NCBI GenBank assembly: GCA_913043005.1
Contig: CAJWKU010000019.1
Span: forward strand, 1-35,775
DNA: 35,775 nt
Reading direction: 5' to 3'
Source of the DNA: an uncultured Cryomorphaceae bacterium
GTDB taxonomy: Bacteria; Bacteroidota; Bacteroidia; Flavobacteriales; Schleiferiaceae
Part shown: positions 24,777 to 33,454 of the stretch, piece after piece
Layout: each line of letters opens with the position of its first letter
Numbering within the stretch: position 1 is the stretch's first letter
Position numbers and translations under genes: made by a program
Notes under the pieces: model-generated
What the model saw: the letters and a program-made list of their open reading frames with translations, nothing else
Databases searched by the model: none
What the model was told of the DNA's origin: nothing

Positions 24777-27602
24777 ATGACTCAACCTCGACTTTATTTG
24801 CTTGATGCTTACGCTCTGATTTTTAGAGCATATTTTGCATTTGCTAAAAACCCTAGGGTTACTAGTAAGGGGATGGAAACATCTGCTATTTATGGCTTTT
24901 TATTGGCTCTATTAGATGTTTTAGAAAAGCACAATCCGAGTCATATAGCTGTGGTATTTGATATCGGGGGAAGTGTTGCACGTGAAGAACTATTTTCCGA
25001 CTACAAGGGGAATCGTGATGAAACACCTGAAGGGATAAAGGTTGCAGTTCCATATATATATAAAATTTTAGAAGCTATGAAGATCTCTGCACTTGGGGTA
25101 AAGGGATTTGAAGCAGATGATGTAATTGGGACTTTGGCTAAAAAAGCAGAAAAATCTGGATATAATGTTTTTATGATGACTCCGGATAAGGACTTTGGTC
25201 AACTCGTAACAGATAATATAAAGATGCTTCGTCCAGGAAGAGGGGGCGATCCGGCAACAGTTTTAGGCCCAAAAGAGATTTGTGAAAAGTGGGGGATCTC
25301 AAGGGTAGAACAAGTGATAGATGTTTTAGGTTTAATGGGTGATTCTGCAGATAATATTCCGGGGATCCCAAGTGTAGGTGAAAAAACAGCAGCAAAATTA
25401 TTAGCTGAGTATGATTCGATGGAGGGAATTCTTAATAATGCTGATAAGATAAAAGGTAAGCTTGGTGAAAAAGTTCGTGAATTTGCTGATCAAGGAAGAA
25501 TGTCAAAAGTACTAGCTAGAATAATCACAGATGTTCCCATTGATCTCAATGAGGAAGATTTGATTCGTAAAGACGCCAATGAGACTGTATTAGGGGACTT
25601 GCTAGATGAATTGGAATTCAGGAGTTTATCAAGACGATTAATAAATAAAACAAAGGACTCATCACCAACGAAAAATATTAGCGTTGTAAAAGATCAAAAC
25701 CCTAAGGTCAAAGTTAAAAAAGACGGCCAGATGGATTTATTCAGCTCTTCTATTGATGCTGAAATCGAAGATATTTCATCCATCTCTAACAATACTTTAC
25801 ATGATAATGATTATGTTTTAATAGACTCTATTCCTGCTGCAGGTTTATTGAATCGAAAGCTTCTAGATCAAAATTCTTTTTGCTTTAGTTTTCAAATAGA
25901 ATCGACATCAACTATGAAAAATATAATCGTTGGATTGGCTTTTAGTTATTCTTCAAAACGTGCTTATTATGTACCACTATCAGATTACAAAGATGGGACT
26001 TCTAAATATTTAGAAATATTTAGAAATATTTTTGAAGATGAGACCATTAGAAAAGTCGCTCATGACATAAAAGAAAAATCAAAATATCTTTTGAAGCACG
26101 GTATTATACTTCGTGGAACTTTTATAGACACCATGATAATGCATTATTTGATAGAGCCAGATCAAAGGCATACAAAAGAGAAATTATTTGTGAATTATTT
26201 GTCTCACCCCGCTGAATCAAATTATTTATATTCTTATCATAAAACGGATAAAAAAACCGCGAATTTTTCAAACTTTTCAATAAAGGAGATAAGTCGGTTA
26301 AAGTGTGAAGAGGTCGATCTAGTTTTCCAGGTATCTCATATTTTACAAATTAAACTCAAAGAGTTAGAATTAGATAAACTTTATTATGATGTGGAATCAT
26401 ATTTAATTTCTGTTCTTTCAGATATGGAGTCATGTGGGGTGAGTGTTAACGAACAAGGTCTGAATAGTTATTCTAAAGAATTAGAAATAGAAATGACAAA
26501 CCTTGAGTTAGAGGTTCATAAAATTGCAGGGCGTGAATTTAATTTAGCCTCTCCAAAACAACTTGGCGAAATTCTTTTTGATGAGCTAAAAATCGGAAAA
26601 GGTAAAATCAAAAAAACAAAAACAGGTCAGTATGCTACTGGAGAAGAAGTAATTGAGAAATTATCTAAAGAGCACATAATTGTGAAAAAACTTTTAGAAT
26701 GGAGACAATTAGGGAAGCTAAAAAGTACATATGTAGATGCTTTACCGCAGTTGGTTAATTCTAATACTGGAAGAATTCATACTACATTTAATCAAGCTGT
26801 AGCTTCAACAGGAAGATTATCTAGCGCTAACCCTAATCTGCAAAATATCCCAATTAGGACACCAAGAGGGAGGCGGGTGAGAGAATTATTTGTTGCCAAA
26901 GATTTAAATCATGTTTTATTCAGCGCGGATTATTCTCAAATTGAATTAAGAGTTATTGCTTCGATGAGTCAAGATAAAGCGATGCAGGAAGCATTCTTAA
27001 GTGGTGAAGATATCCATGCTAAAACGGCATCTAAAGTCTTTAATGTCCCCTTGAATAGTGTATCACGAGAACAAAGAGGAAATGCAAAAACTATTAATTT
27101 TGGAATAATTTATGGAGTTTCTGCATTTGGACTTAGCCAACAGTCTAATCTTTCTAGAACCGAGGCAAAAGATGTGATTGAAAGTTATTTTTCGTCCTAT
27201 CCAGGAATAAAAAAGTATATTGATGAACAGGTGATTTTTGCGCGTGAAAAAGGTTTTGTAGAGACGTTAATTGGTCGTCGTCGATATTTAACTGAAATAA
27301 ATTCACCCAATAGGGTTATGAGAGGACACGCAGAACGTAATGCCGTGAATGCTCCTATTCAAGGGACCGCAGCTGATATTATGAAATTGGCTATGATTGG
27401 CGTTGATAATAGAATGAAAAAAGAGGGATTCCTTTCAAAAATGATCATTCAAGTTCATGATGAATTAGTTTTTGATGCTATTAAAAGTGAACTTGATGAG
27501 TTAAGGTTGTTAGTGACTCAAGAAATGGAAAACGCTTTTAAACTAAATGTTCCACTTATTGTCGATACTGGAGTTGGGAACAATTGGCTAGACGCTCACT
27601 AA
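24777..27602 (+). CDS. polA: DNA polymerase I with inactive-looking proofreading domain
   Basis: Repair and Okazaki-fragment polymerase, 941 residues. The N-terminal 5' nuclease is intact (YLLDAYALIFRAYFA, VFDIGG, GFEADDVIG, TPDKDFGQLV, GLMGDSADNIPG). The polymerase domain has motif A FSADYSQIELR, motif B RGNAKTINFGIIYG and motif C QVHDELVFD. The middle 3'-5' exonuclease fold is present (RKVAHDIK, FIDTMIMHYLIEPDQRH), but the metal and catalytic residues of E. coli Pol I are replaced: Asp355 by Ser371, Glu357 by Gln373, Asp424 by Lys434, Tyr497 by Leu508 and Asp501 by Glu512. Proofreading is therefore probably absent, as in Taq-type enzymes. The gene has its own -7 box and converges with the antiporter gene. 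Confidence 0.96.
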   Translation: MTQPRLYLLDAYALIFRAYFAFAKNPRVTSKGMETSAIYGFLLALLDVLEKHNPSHIAVVFDIGGSVAREELFSDYKGNRDETPEGIKVAVPYIYKILEAMKISALGVKGFEADDVIGTLAKKAEKSGYNVFMMTPDKDFGQLVTDNIKMLRPGRGGDPATVLGPKEICEKWGISRVEQVIDVLGLMGDSADNIPGIPSVGEKTAAKLLAEYDSMEGILNNADKIKGKLGEKVREFADQGRMSKVLARIITDVPIDLNEEDLIRKDANETVLGDLLDELEFRSLSRRLINKTKDSSPTKNISVVKDQNPKVKVKKDGQMDLFSSSIDAEIEDISSISNNTLHDNDYVLIDSIPAAGLLNRKLLDQNSFCFSFQIESTSTMKNIIVGLAFSYSSKRAYYVPLSDYKDGTSKYLEIFRNIFEDETIRKVAHDIKEKSKYLLKHGIILRGTFIDTMIMHYLIEPDQRHTKEKLFVNYLSHPAESNYLYSYHKTDKKTANFSNFSIKEISRLKCEEVDLVFQVSHILQIKLKELELDKLYYDVESYLISVLSDMESCGVSVNEQGLNSYSKELEIEMTNLELEVHKIAGREFNLASPKQLGEILFDELKIGKGKIKKTKTGQYATGEEVIEKLSKEHIIVKKLLEWRQLGKLKSTYVDALPQLVNSNTGRIHTTFNQAVASTGRLSSANPNLQNIPIRTPRGRRVRELFVAKDLNHVLFSADYSQIELRVIASMSQDKAMQEAFLSGEDIHAKTASKVFNVPLNSVSREQRGNAKTINFGIIYGVSAFGLSQQSNLSRTEAKDVIESYFSSYPGIKKYIDEQVIFAREKGFVETLIGRRRYLTEINSPNRVMRGHAERNAVNAPIQGTAADIMKLAMIGVDNRMKKEGFLSKMIIQVHDELVFDAIKSELDELRLLVTQEMENAFKLNVPLIVDTGVGNNWLDAH

Positions 27603-27607
27603 GTTAA

Positions 27608-27630
27608 AAATAATTTAATACTAATTATTT
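27608..27630. terminator. Weak AT-only hairpin between polA and the antiporter gene
   Basis: AAATAATT (27608-27615) and AATTATTT (27623-27630) form a perfect 8-bp inverted repeat with a seven-base loop between two convergent stop codons. It could act as a bidirectional terminator, but an all-AT stem is weak. Confidence 0.3.
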
Positions 27631-28902
27631 GATTCTAGATTCTCCTTCTAGCACCTCTGGGTCGATGCTACCAGTTTCTCTAATAACTTCCCCAAGGGTG
27701 CGATGATCATCTTTTTCTTGGTGGCGAACCATTCCCCAGGCCATTATACTACTGCTTACAAGTATTATATAGAGTAAAATCCCATTATCAAATTGAGTTA
27801 TGGTCATGTTTTCAGGGATTGCATAAAACAATAAAATTGTAATTAAACCTCTAGGAGCCAAATAGTTTAACAACAGGGTAGGCTTCGAAACAGTCCATGA
27901 TACTGCCATTTTACGAATTTGATAAATTCCAACTAATGAAAGAGCCGCAAAGAAAATAACAAGCGGATTCCCTAAAGAAGTTAGATCAATACTGTAACCA
28001 AAAACAACGAAAAAAAATGTTCTTACGATAAACGCAGTTTCCCTTGTGATTAATTTAAAATCCTTGAGAAGTGAATTGACTATATCAGCCTTGAGTAATC
28101 GTTGAAGTCTTCCCGGAAAGAAGAGCTTTGGATTATTGAGAATCATTCCGAAAATAAGGATTACTAGCAAAGAGCTTAAATGGAGTAATTTCCCAACTGC
28201 ATAAAGAAGGATTAAAACAGAAATTAAAAGAAATAATTTAAGTTGTGTTTTTATGTTTTGAAGTAGAAGAACGAGCAAGTAAGAAAAAACAGCAGAGACG
28301 ATAACACTAATTCCAAAAGACCATCCAAACTGCAATAACCACTCACTGACGCTACCGCTGGGGTTCTCAAATCCTTCGACAAGGAAATAAAATAGCATAA
28401 TTCCAATTATATCGCTGAAAGTGGATTGATATATCATGAACTCTTTTAAGTCTTTTTTGAAATATTCAATGCTAGGAATAACGATTGCAGAACTTAAAAT
28501 GCTTAAAGGAACCGCATACAGTAGAGCACTTTCCCATGTGGCATCCATACCTACATGAAATAGTCCTGCAAGAAATAAAACGGTGAATCCCATCTCAAAT
28601 AGTGTTAGCATCAGGCTCCTGCCTACGAGACTTCTTCTATCTCTACTAAATTCAAGATCTAATGCAGCTTCGAGAACTATCATTATTAGACCTATGCTTC
28701 CTAGGATCTCAAGTGAAGGTTGAACGTTAGGTTGGGGAACAGAAAAGTAGTTCCCGACAGTGCTTAGTATCATGCCCATTCCAAGAAGCATTAAAACACT
28801 TGGAACTTTCGTTCTCTTTGCGAGCAGATTAAATAGGTAAGACACTATAACAATTGCTGCTAGAGCGATAAGAACAGATGGAGTGTTGATTAAATTGCTC
28901 AA
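27625..28902 (-). CDS. Cation:proton antiporter (CPA family)
   Basis: Inner-membrane Na+/H+ or K+/H+ exchanger of 425 residues. About twelve hydrophobic segments are visible; key family spots are RTKVPSVLMLLGMGM near the start, LEAALDLEFSRD in the third helix region, SSAIVIPS and the ion-binding-helix region STFSDIIGIMLFYF, followed by APRGLITILLFYAIPE. The C terminus is a short polar tail with no TrkA_N or TrkA_C domain. The only full-length start is TTG at 28902. Which cation it carries cannot be told. It is followed upstream on the same strand by typA with a 92-base gap. Confidence 0.85.
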   Translation of the reverse strand: MSNLINTPSVLIALAAIVIVSYLFNLLAKRTKVPSVLMLLGMGMILSTVGNYFSVPQPNVQPSLEILGSIGLIMIVLEAALDLEFSRDRRSLVGRSLMLTLFEMGFTVLFLAGLFHVGMDATWESALLYAVPLSILSSAIVIPSIEYFKKDLKEFMIYQSTFSDIIGIMLFYFLVEGFENPSGSVSEWLLQFGWSFGISVIVSAVFSYLLVLLLQNIKTQLKLFLLISVLILLYAVGKLLHLSSLLVILIFGMILNNPKLFFPGRLQRLLKADIVNSLLKDFKLITRETAFIVRTFFFVVFGYSIDLTSLGNPLVIFFAALSLVGIYQIRKMAVSWTVSKPTLLLNYLAPRGLITILLFYAIPENMTITQFDNGILLYIILVSSSIMAWGMVRHQEKDDHRTLGEVIRETGSIDPEVLEGESRIK

Positions 28903-28994
28903 TATTTTGTTATTTAATATGAATGTACAAACTAATATTCATGCCATTAAATGGTGATGAATGTAATTTTTTAAATTCTATTAAATCTTAATTC

Positions 28995-30770
28995 TCAATT
29001 TTTATTTTTTTTAAGCTTTCTTAAGCGTAAACTTTTTGGAGTTATTTCAACTAACTCATCTGATTGAATGTATTCCAGAGCTTCTTCTAAACTTAGCTTT
29101 ATTGCTGGAGCTATTCGAACCTTGTCGTCTGTTCCAGAAGCTCTGACATTTGTTTGCTTTTTAGCTTTTGTTAGGTTGACATCTAAATCACTCCCTCGAG
29201 TGTGCTCGCCGCAAATTTGTCCTGCATAAATATCTTCTCCAGGCTCAATGAAAAATCGACCTCTATCTTGAAGACGGTCGATGGAGTATGCTATTGACAT
29301 TCCTTGCTCCATAGAAACTAGTGAGCCATTAGTCCTTCTTGGAAGATTTGGTTTTAATGGTTGGAATTCAATAAAACGATGATTCATGATTGCTTCACCA
29401 GAAGTAGAAGTCAAAAGTGAGTTTCGTAATCCAATCAATCCTCTAGATGGAATTTGAAATGTTAAAATCATGCGGTCACCTTTAGGTACCATATTTAGTA
29501 ACTCGCCTTTTCTTAGTGTTGCCATTTCTACTGCTGTTCCGCTCATGGTTTCGGGTAAGTCGATGACTAATTCTTCAACAGGCTCACATTTAACACCATC
29601 TATTTCTTTTATAATTACTTCAGGATTTCCAATTTGAAGTTCGTAGCCTTCTCTTCTCATAGTTTCAATTAAAACCGACAAATGAAGCACTCCTCTACCA
29701 AAGATTCTAAAAGTATCAGCGGAATCTGTTAATTCCATTTTTAAGGCTAAGTTTTTTTCTAATTCTTTTTCAAGTCGGTCTCGTAAATGCCTGGAGGTCA
29801 CATACTTTCCTTCCTTTCCAAAAAACGGAGAGTCGTTGATTGTAAATATCATGCTCATGGTAGGTTCATCAATAGATATTGGAGGTAGACCTTCAGGTGT
29901 TTCCCAGTCAGCTATGGTATCACCAATTTCAAACCCCTCGATTCCATTAAACGCACATATTTCTCCTACACCAACTTTCTCTGTTCGGACTTTACCTAGC
30001 CCCTCGAATATAAATAGTTCTTTAATTTTTGTTTTAATTTTTTTGCCATCACGTTTCACAAGACAAACAGGCATGTTTTCCGATAGTTCTCCTCTATGAA
30101 CTCGTCCAATTGCCATTCTTCCTGTATATGAAGAGAAATCTAATGAAGTTATCAGCATTTGGGGAGTCCCCGGATTTGCTTGAGCTGTAGGGACATACTT
30201 TAAAACCATATCAAGCAATGGTTCAATTGTATCCGTTCTCTCGTTCCAGTTATTGCTCATCCAATTTTGTTTGGCTGATCCATAAACACATGGAAAATCA
30301 AGTTGCTCTTCTGAAGCATCTAGAGAAAACATTAAATCAAAAACAGCCTCATGTGCAGATTCAGGATCACAATTTAGTTTATCAACTTTGTTTACGACTA
30401 CAATTGGCTTTAATCCTAATTGAAGAGCTTTTTGCAGTACAAAACGTGTTTGAGGCATCGGACCTTCAAAAGCATCTACAAGCAATAAAACACCATCTGC
30501 CATATTTAAAACTCTTTCAACTTCCCCTCCGAAATCGGCGTGTCCAGGAGTATCAATAATATTGATTTTAACATCTTTGTAAGTGACGCTTACATTTTTG
30601 GAAAGGATAGTTATTCCGCGTTCCCTTTCTAAATCATTACTATCAAGAATTAATTCACCCGTTTCTTGGTTAGATCGAAATAGCTGACAATAATGAAGAA
30701 TTTTATCAACCAGAGTAGTCTTTCCATGGTCGACGTGAGCAATAATTGCAATATTTTTTATTTCAGTCAT
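28995..30770 (-). CDS. typA: Ribosome-associated GTPase TypA/BipA
   Basis: Translational GTPase that helps 50S assembly and stress or cold adaptation. The 591-residue protein has G1 AHVDHGKTT at 11-19, G2 in RERGITI, G3 [16 protein letters not shown]4 NKVDK, an EF-G-like domain II, and the C-terminal TypA-specific part ([37 protein letters not shown]). The DFGGEVERV motif separates it from LepA. A -7 box lies 31 bases before the ATG. Confidence 0.97.
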   Translation of the reverse strand: MTEIKNIAIIAHVDHGKTTLVDKILHYCQLFRSNQETGELILDSNDLERERGITILSKNVSVTYKDVKINIIDTPGHADFGGEVERVLNMADGVLLLVDAFEGPMPQTRFVLQKALQLGLKPIVVVNKVDKLNCDPESAHEAVFDLMFSLDASEEQLDFPCVYGSAKQNWMSNNWNERTDTIEPLLDMVLKYVPTAQANPGTPQMLITSLDFSSYTGRMAIGRVHRGELSENMPVCLVKRDGKKIKTKIKELFIFEGLGKVRTEKVGVGEICAFNGIEGFEIGDTIADWETPEGLPPISIDEPTMSMIFTINDSPFFGKEGKYVTSRHLRDRLEKELEKNLALKMELTDSADTFRIFGRGVLHLSVLIETMRREGYELQIGNPEVIIKEIDGVKCEPVEELVIDLPETMSGTAVEMATLRKGELLNMVPKGDRMILTFQIPSRGLIGLRNSLLTSTSGEAIMNHRFIEFQPLKPNLPRRTNGSLVSMEQGMSIAYSIDRLQDRGRFFIEPGEDIYAGQICGEHTRGSDLDVNLTKAKKQTNVRASGTDDKVRIAPAIKLSLEEALEYIQSDELVEITPKSLRLRKLKKNKN

Positions 30771-30801
30771 AATCAGTGGCCTGAGATGTTATTCGGCCGC
30801 G

Positions 30802-30809
30802 CAAAAGTA
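30802..30809 (-). promoter_or_regulatory. -7 box for typA
   Basis: Minus-strand TACTTTTG fits TAnnTTTG and gives a leader of roughly 30 bases. The rest of the 189-base gap between 30771 and 30959 shows no gene, and I see no strong terminator for the sulP gene that ends at 30960. Confidence 0.45.
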
Positions 30810-30959
30810 CTCTTTTATTAAACTATTAACTCTTAATAAAAAAACAGTAGAGATAATAGTGATAAATCTTGTTTAAGAAGAACATTTTTTATCGTACAAT
30901 CTCAGATCAACGAACTAATAGTTTATTTGGAGATTTAATGATGATCTATGGTAAACCCT

Positions 30960-32543
30960 CTATTTAATTGTTTGAAAAAATTGATAAAAGCTTTCGGGAT
31001 TATCCATGACTCCTTTTGACCAGTTCACTCGAATGTTGATTTTTCTATCTTTAGATTTATCTAAAAAGTCTTCTAATATTTCTACAATATCATCATCAAT
31101 ATAAACGGTTTTTCTAACGTCTAATTCTAAAAAAGTATTATTTGGAAGATTGTCTAACTCTTTAAGAATTGCACCTTTATTAAAAAATGTCACTTCTTCA
31201 GCAAGAGTCATTTTTATTCTACTTGTCCCATTACTTTTATCTTCTAAATGTAAAAAATGGGAGTTTTGAAAACTTTTAACTATTACGATTAGAGCACTTA
31301 CTGCAAGACCAAACATTATCCCTAATAGTAAATTCGTAAAAACAATACCAATAATTGTTACAATAAAAGGCACAAATTGTTTCCACCCTTTTTCAAACAT
31401 AACTTTAAATAACGCGGGTTTTGCCAGTTTATAGCCCACAATGAATAGTATCGCCGCTAAAACAGATAATGGTATCTTATTTAAAAAAGTCGGGATTAAA
31501 ACAACAGAAATTAATAGCAAGAATCCGTGAAGTATGCTAGCCATTTTTGTTTTTCCTCCAGACTGAATATTAGCGGAGCTCCGCACAATTACCTGAGTAA
31601 TGGGTAATCCACCGATTAGACCGGAAATTATATTTCCTGACCCCTGAGCTAGTAATTCTCTATTTGTTGGAGTAACACGTTTTGTCGGATCTAATTTATC
31701 TGTAGCCTCAACACATAACAAAGTTTCAAGGCTTGCTACTAAAGCTATCGTGAAAGCAGTAATCCAGACTTGAGAGTTTGTAATAGCTTTGAAATTGGGA
31801 AAACTAAACTGGGAAAAAAACGAACTCGCATCTTCGGGCACTGGAACACTGACTAAATGGTTAGAAGAAATACTCCAAAAATCGTTTCCAGAGGTTATTA
31901 AGAAATAGATAATCCCAACCACTACAGCAACTAAAGGACCTTGAATAATTTGGAATATTTTACCTTTTTTTGAAAGTACATTTCCCCAGATTATCAAAAT
32001 AAATAAGCTAATCATACCAATGACTGCTGCGCCAGGGTTAATAAAACTAAAGGCATTGGTGATTCCTGAGAACGTATTTTCTCCATTTTCTTGAAAAAAC
32101 GCAAAGTCTCCTCCTGGATCAGTGTCATAGCCAAAAAAGACAGGGATTTGCTTTAGAATAATAATAATTCCAATACCAGTTAACATGCCTTTTATGACGG
32201 ACGAAGGGAAGTAGTATGCTATAAGACCCATTTGAAGTAATCCAAAAAGAATTTGTATTGCACCGCCTAAAACAACAGCTAACAAGAAGCTTTCAAATCC
32301 CAGATCGCCAATAGCTACTAATACAATGGCAGCAAGGCCTGCAGCTGGCCCGCTAACTCCTAGTGAAGATCCACTTAAGGTTCCTACTATAATGCCTCCT
32401 ACTATTCCCGCTATTAATCCTGAAAATAATGGGGCTCCACTCGCTAGTGCGATTCCTAAACATAAAGGGAGTGCTACGAAAAAGACGACAATACTTGATG
32501 GGATATCGGCTTTAAGATTTTTGAAAGGATTTATATTATTCAT
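30960..32543 (-). CDS. SulP family inorganic anion transporter, second copy, with Ser-less STAS domain
   Basis: SulP membrane protein of 527 residues. An in-frame TTG lies at 32558, but ATG at 32543 gives the expected start (MNNINPFKNLKADIPSSIVV). The transmembrane domain has ALPLCLGIALASGAPLFSGL and the second signature GLIGGLPITQVIVRSSANI. The C-terminal STAS domain is degenerate: where others have D-Q-S it reads IDDD (482-485), so the phospho-acceptor Ser is missing. This architecture resembles SulP proteins that in many marine bacteria sit beside a carbonic anhydrase gene, but here the partner is a TetR regulator 29 bases upstream. Bicarbonate is a plausible substrate; sulfate or others cannot be excluded. 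Confidence 0.9.
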   Translation of the reverse strand: MNNINPFKNLKADIPSSIVVFFVALPLCLGIALASGAPLFSGLIAGIVGGIIVGTLSGSSLGVSGPAAGLAAIVLVAIGDLGFESFLLAVVLGGAIQILFGLLQMGLIAYYFPSSVIKGMLTGIGIIIILKQIPVFFGYDTDPGGDFAFFQENGENTFSGITNAFSFINPGAAVIGMISLFILIIWGNVLSKKGKIFQIIQGPLVAVVVGIIYFLITSGNDFWSISSNHLVSVPVPEDASSFFSQFSFPNFKAITNSQVWITAFTIALVASLETLLCVEATDKLDPTKRVTPTNRELLAQGSGNIISGLIGGLPITQVIVRSSANIQSGGKTKMASILHGFLLLISVVLIPTFLNKIPLSVLAAILFIVGYKLAKPALFKVMFEKGWKQFVPFIVTIIGIVFTNLLLGIMFGLAVSALIVIVKSFQNSHFLHLEDKSNGTSRIKMTLAEEVTFFNKGAILKELDNLPNNTFLELDVRKTVYIDDDIVEILEDFLDKSKDRKINIRVNWSKGVMDNPESFYQFFQTIK

Positions 32544-32572
32544 AATTTTTTTTATCAATTCAAAGAGAAAAA

Positions 32573-33244
32573 CTACGTTATGATAGATTTGCGAACCAAG
32601 TCGGTATAAAATTGAACTATACTGTTCTCTCCATCTTCAACATCCGTTAAAGATGGAATATGCTTTTCGAAATATTTTTGATGATGAGCTCCTTCAATGA
32701 CTGTAGAGATAAGCATGTGTGGGAATTTAAAACTTGGATTGATTTCTAAAATAGTATCGCTTACACGTTCAACAACTCGTTTGTATGTTTTGTAGAACCC
32801 TTTTTCATTTTCAGTATCTATATCCTTTGTGTAGTATGCTTTTACAGATTCAGAGATTATAATCTTATTCAATAAGAACTCATTTATAAATAAATAATTA
32901 TCATCTTTTTCAACGGGTTCGGTAAAAAGTTGAATGGCATTATTGAGCCTGACATGAGGGGATGCTAGGTTATTATTTAGAAAAACCAGTTTATACTCTA
33001 TCCAACTCCAATACCAATTGATTAGATAAACTAATAGGGTATGTTTGCTTTCGAAATACCTGTAAATGGAACTTTCATTTGAACCTATGGATGCACCTAA
33101 TTTTTTGAAGGTGAACTTTTCAAAACCTAGATCATTTATCATTTCTATGCTCTTACAAACTATCTTTTTGCCTAATTCTGAAGATTCAGGGTTCTTAGTA
33201 TATAAATTAGGGCTTATAGAAATTTTTACAGATAAGTCTTTCAT
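32573..33244 (-). CDS. TetR/AcrR family transcriptional regulator
   Basis: The 223-residue protein has an N-terminal helix-turn-helix region at about 20-65 (KIVCKSIEMINDLGFEKFTF, then GASIGSNESSIYRYFESKHTL), which is the TetR DNA-binding pattern, and a helical ligand-binding half. I chose ATG at 33244 over an in-frame TTG at 33256, since the latter falls in the -7 box region. A perfect 19-bp palindrome lies 16 bases upstream of the ATG and is a good operator candidate for autoregulation. The sulP gene follows after 29 bases on the same strand, and another sulP diverges on the other side, so both are likely targets. The ligand is unknown. Confidence 0.87.
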   Translation of the reverse strand: MKDLSVKISISPNLYTKNPESSELGKKIVCKSIEMINDLGFEKFTFKKLGASIGSNESSIYRYFESKHTLLVYLINWYWSWIEYKLVFLNNNLASPHVRLNNAIQLFTEPVEKDDNYLFINEFLLNKIIISESVKAYYTKDIDTENEKGFYKTYKRVVERVSDTILEINPSFKFPHMLISTVIEGAHHQKYFEKHIPSLTDVEDGENSIVQFYTDLVRKSIIT

Positions 33245-33253
33245 ACGAAGTAA

Positions 33254-33261
33254 CAAATATA
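33254..33261 (-). promoter_or_regulatory. -7 box of the tetR-sulP transcript
   Basis: Minus-strand TATATTTG ends nine bases before the tetR ATG. Its upstream edge touches the palindrome at 33261-33279, so a bound repressor would block RNA polymerase. Confidence 0.55.
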
Positions 33262-33279
33262 TAATAGTATTACTATTAT
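33261..33279. promoter_or_regulatory. Perfect 19-bp palindrome, candidate TetR operator
   Basis: ATAATAGTA at 33261-33269 and its exact reverse complement TACTATTAT at 33271-33279 flank a single central T. Size, symmetry and place (between the -7 box and the -33 region of the tetR promoter) are what is expected of a TetR-family operator. That this TetR binds it is inferred. Confidence 0.6.
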
Positions 33280-33454
33280 TTAAGAACGTAAAGCTATGTT
33301 TTTAAAATATCAATATTGTTTTTAGTATTTAGGTAAGCTAATTTCTTGCTCTTTTGTTTAGAATAAACTTGTTTTTTTAATTAATACTCCGAATTGTAAC
33401 AAATGGCGAGAATTTCACGATGATGAATTGACTTTTGTTACCTTGAACTCTACT

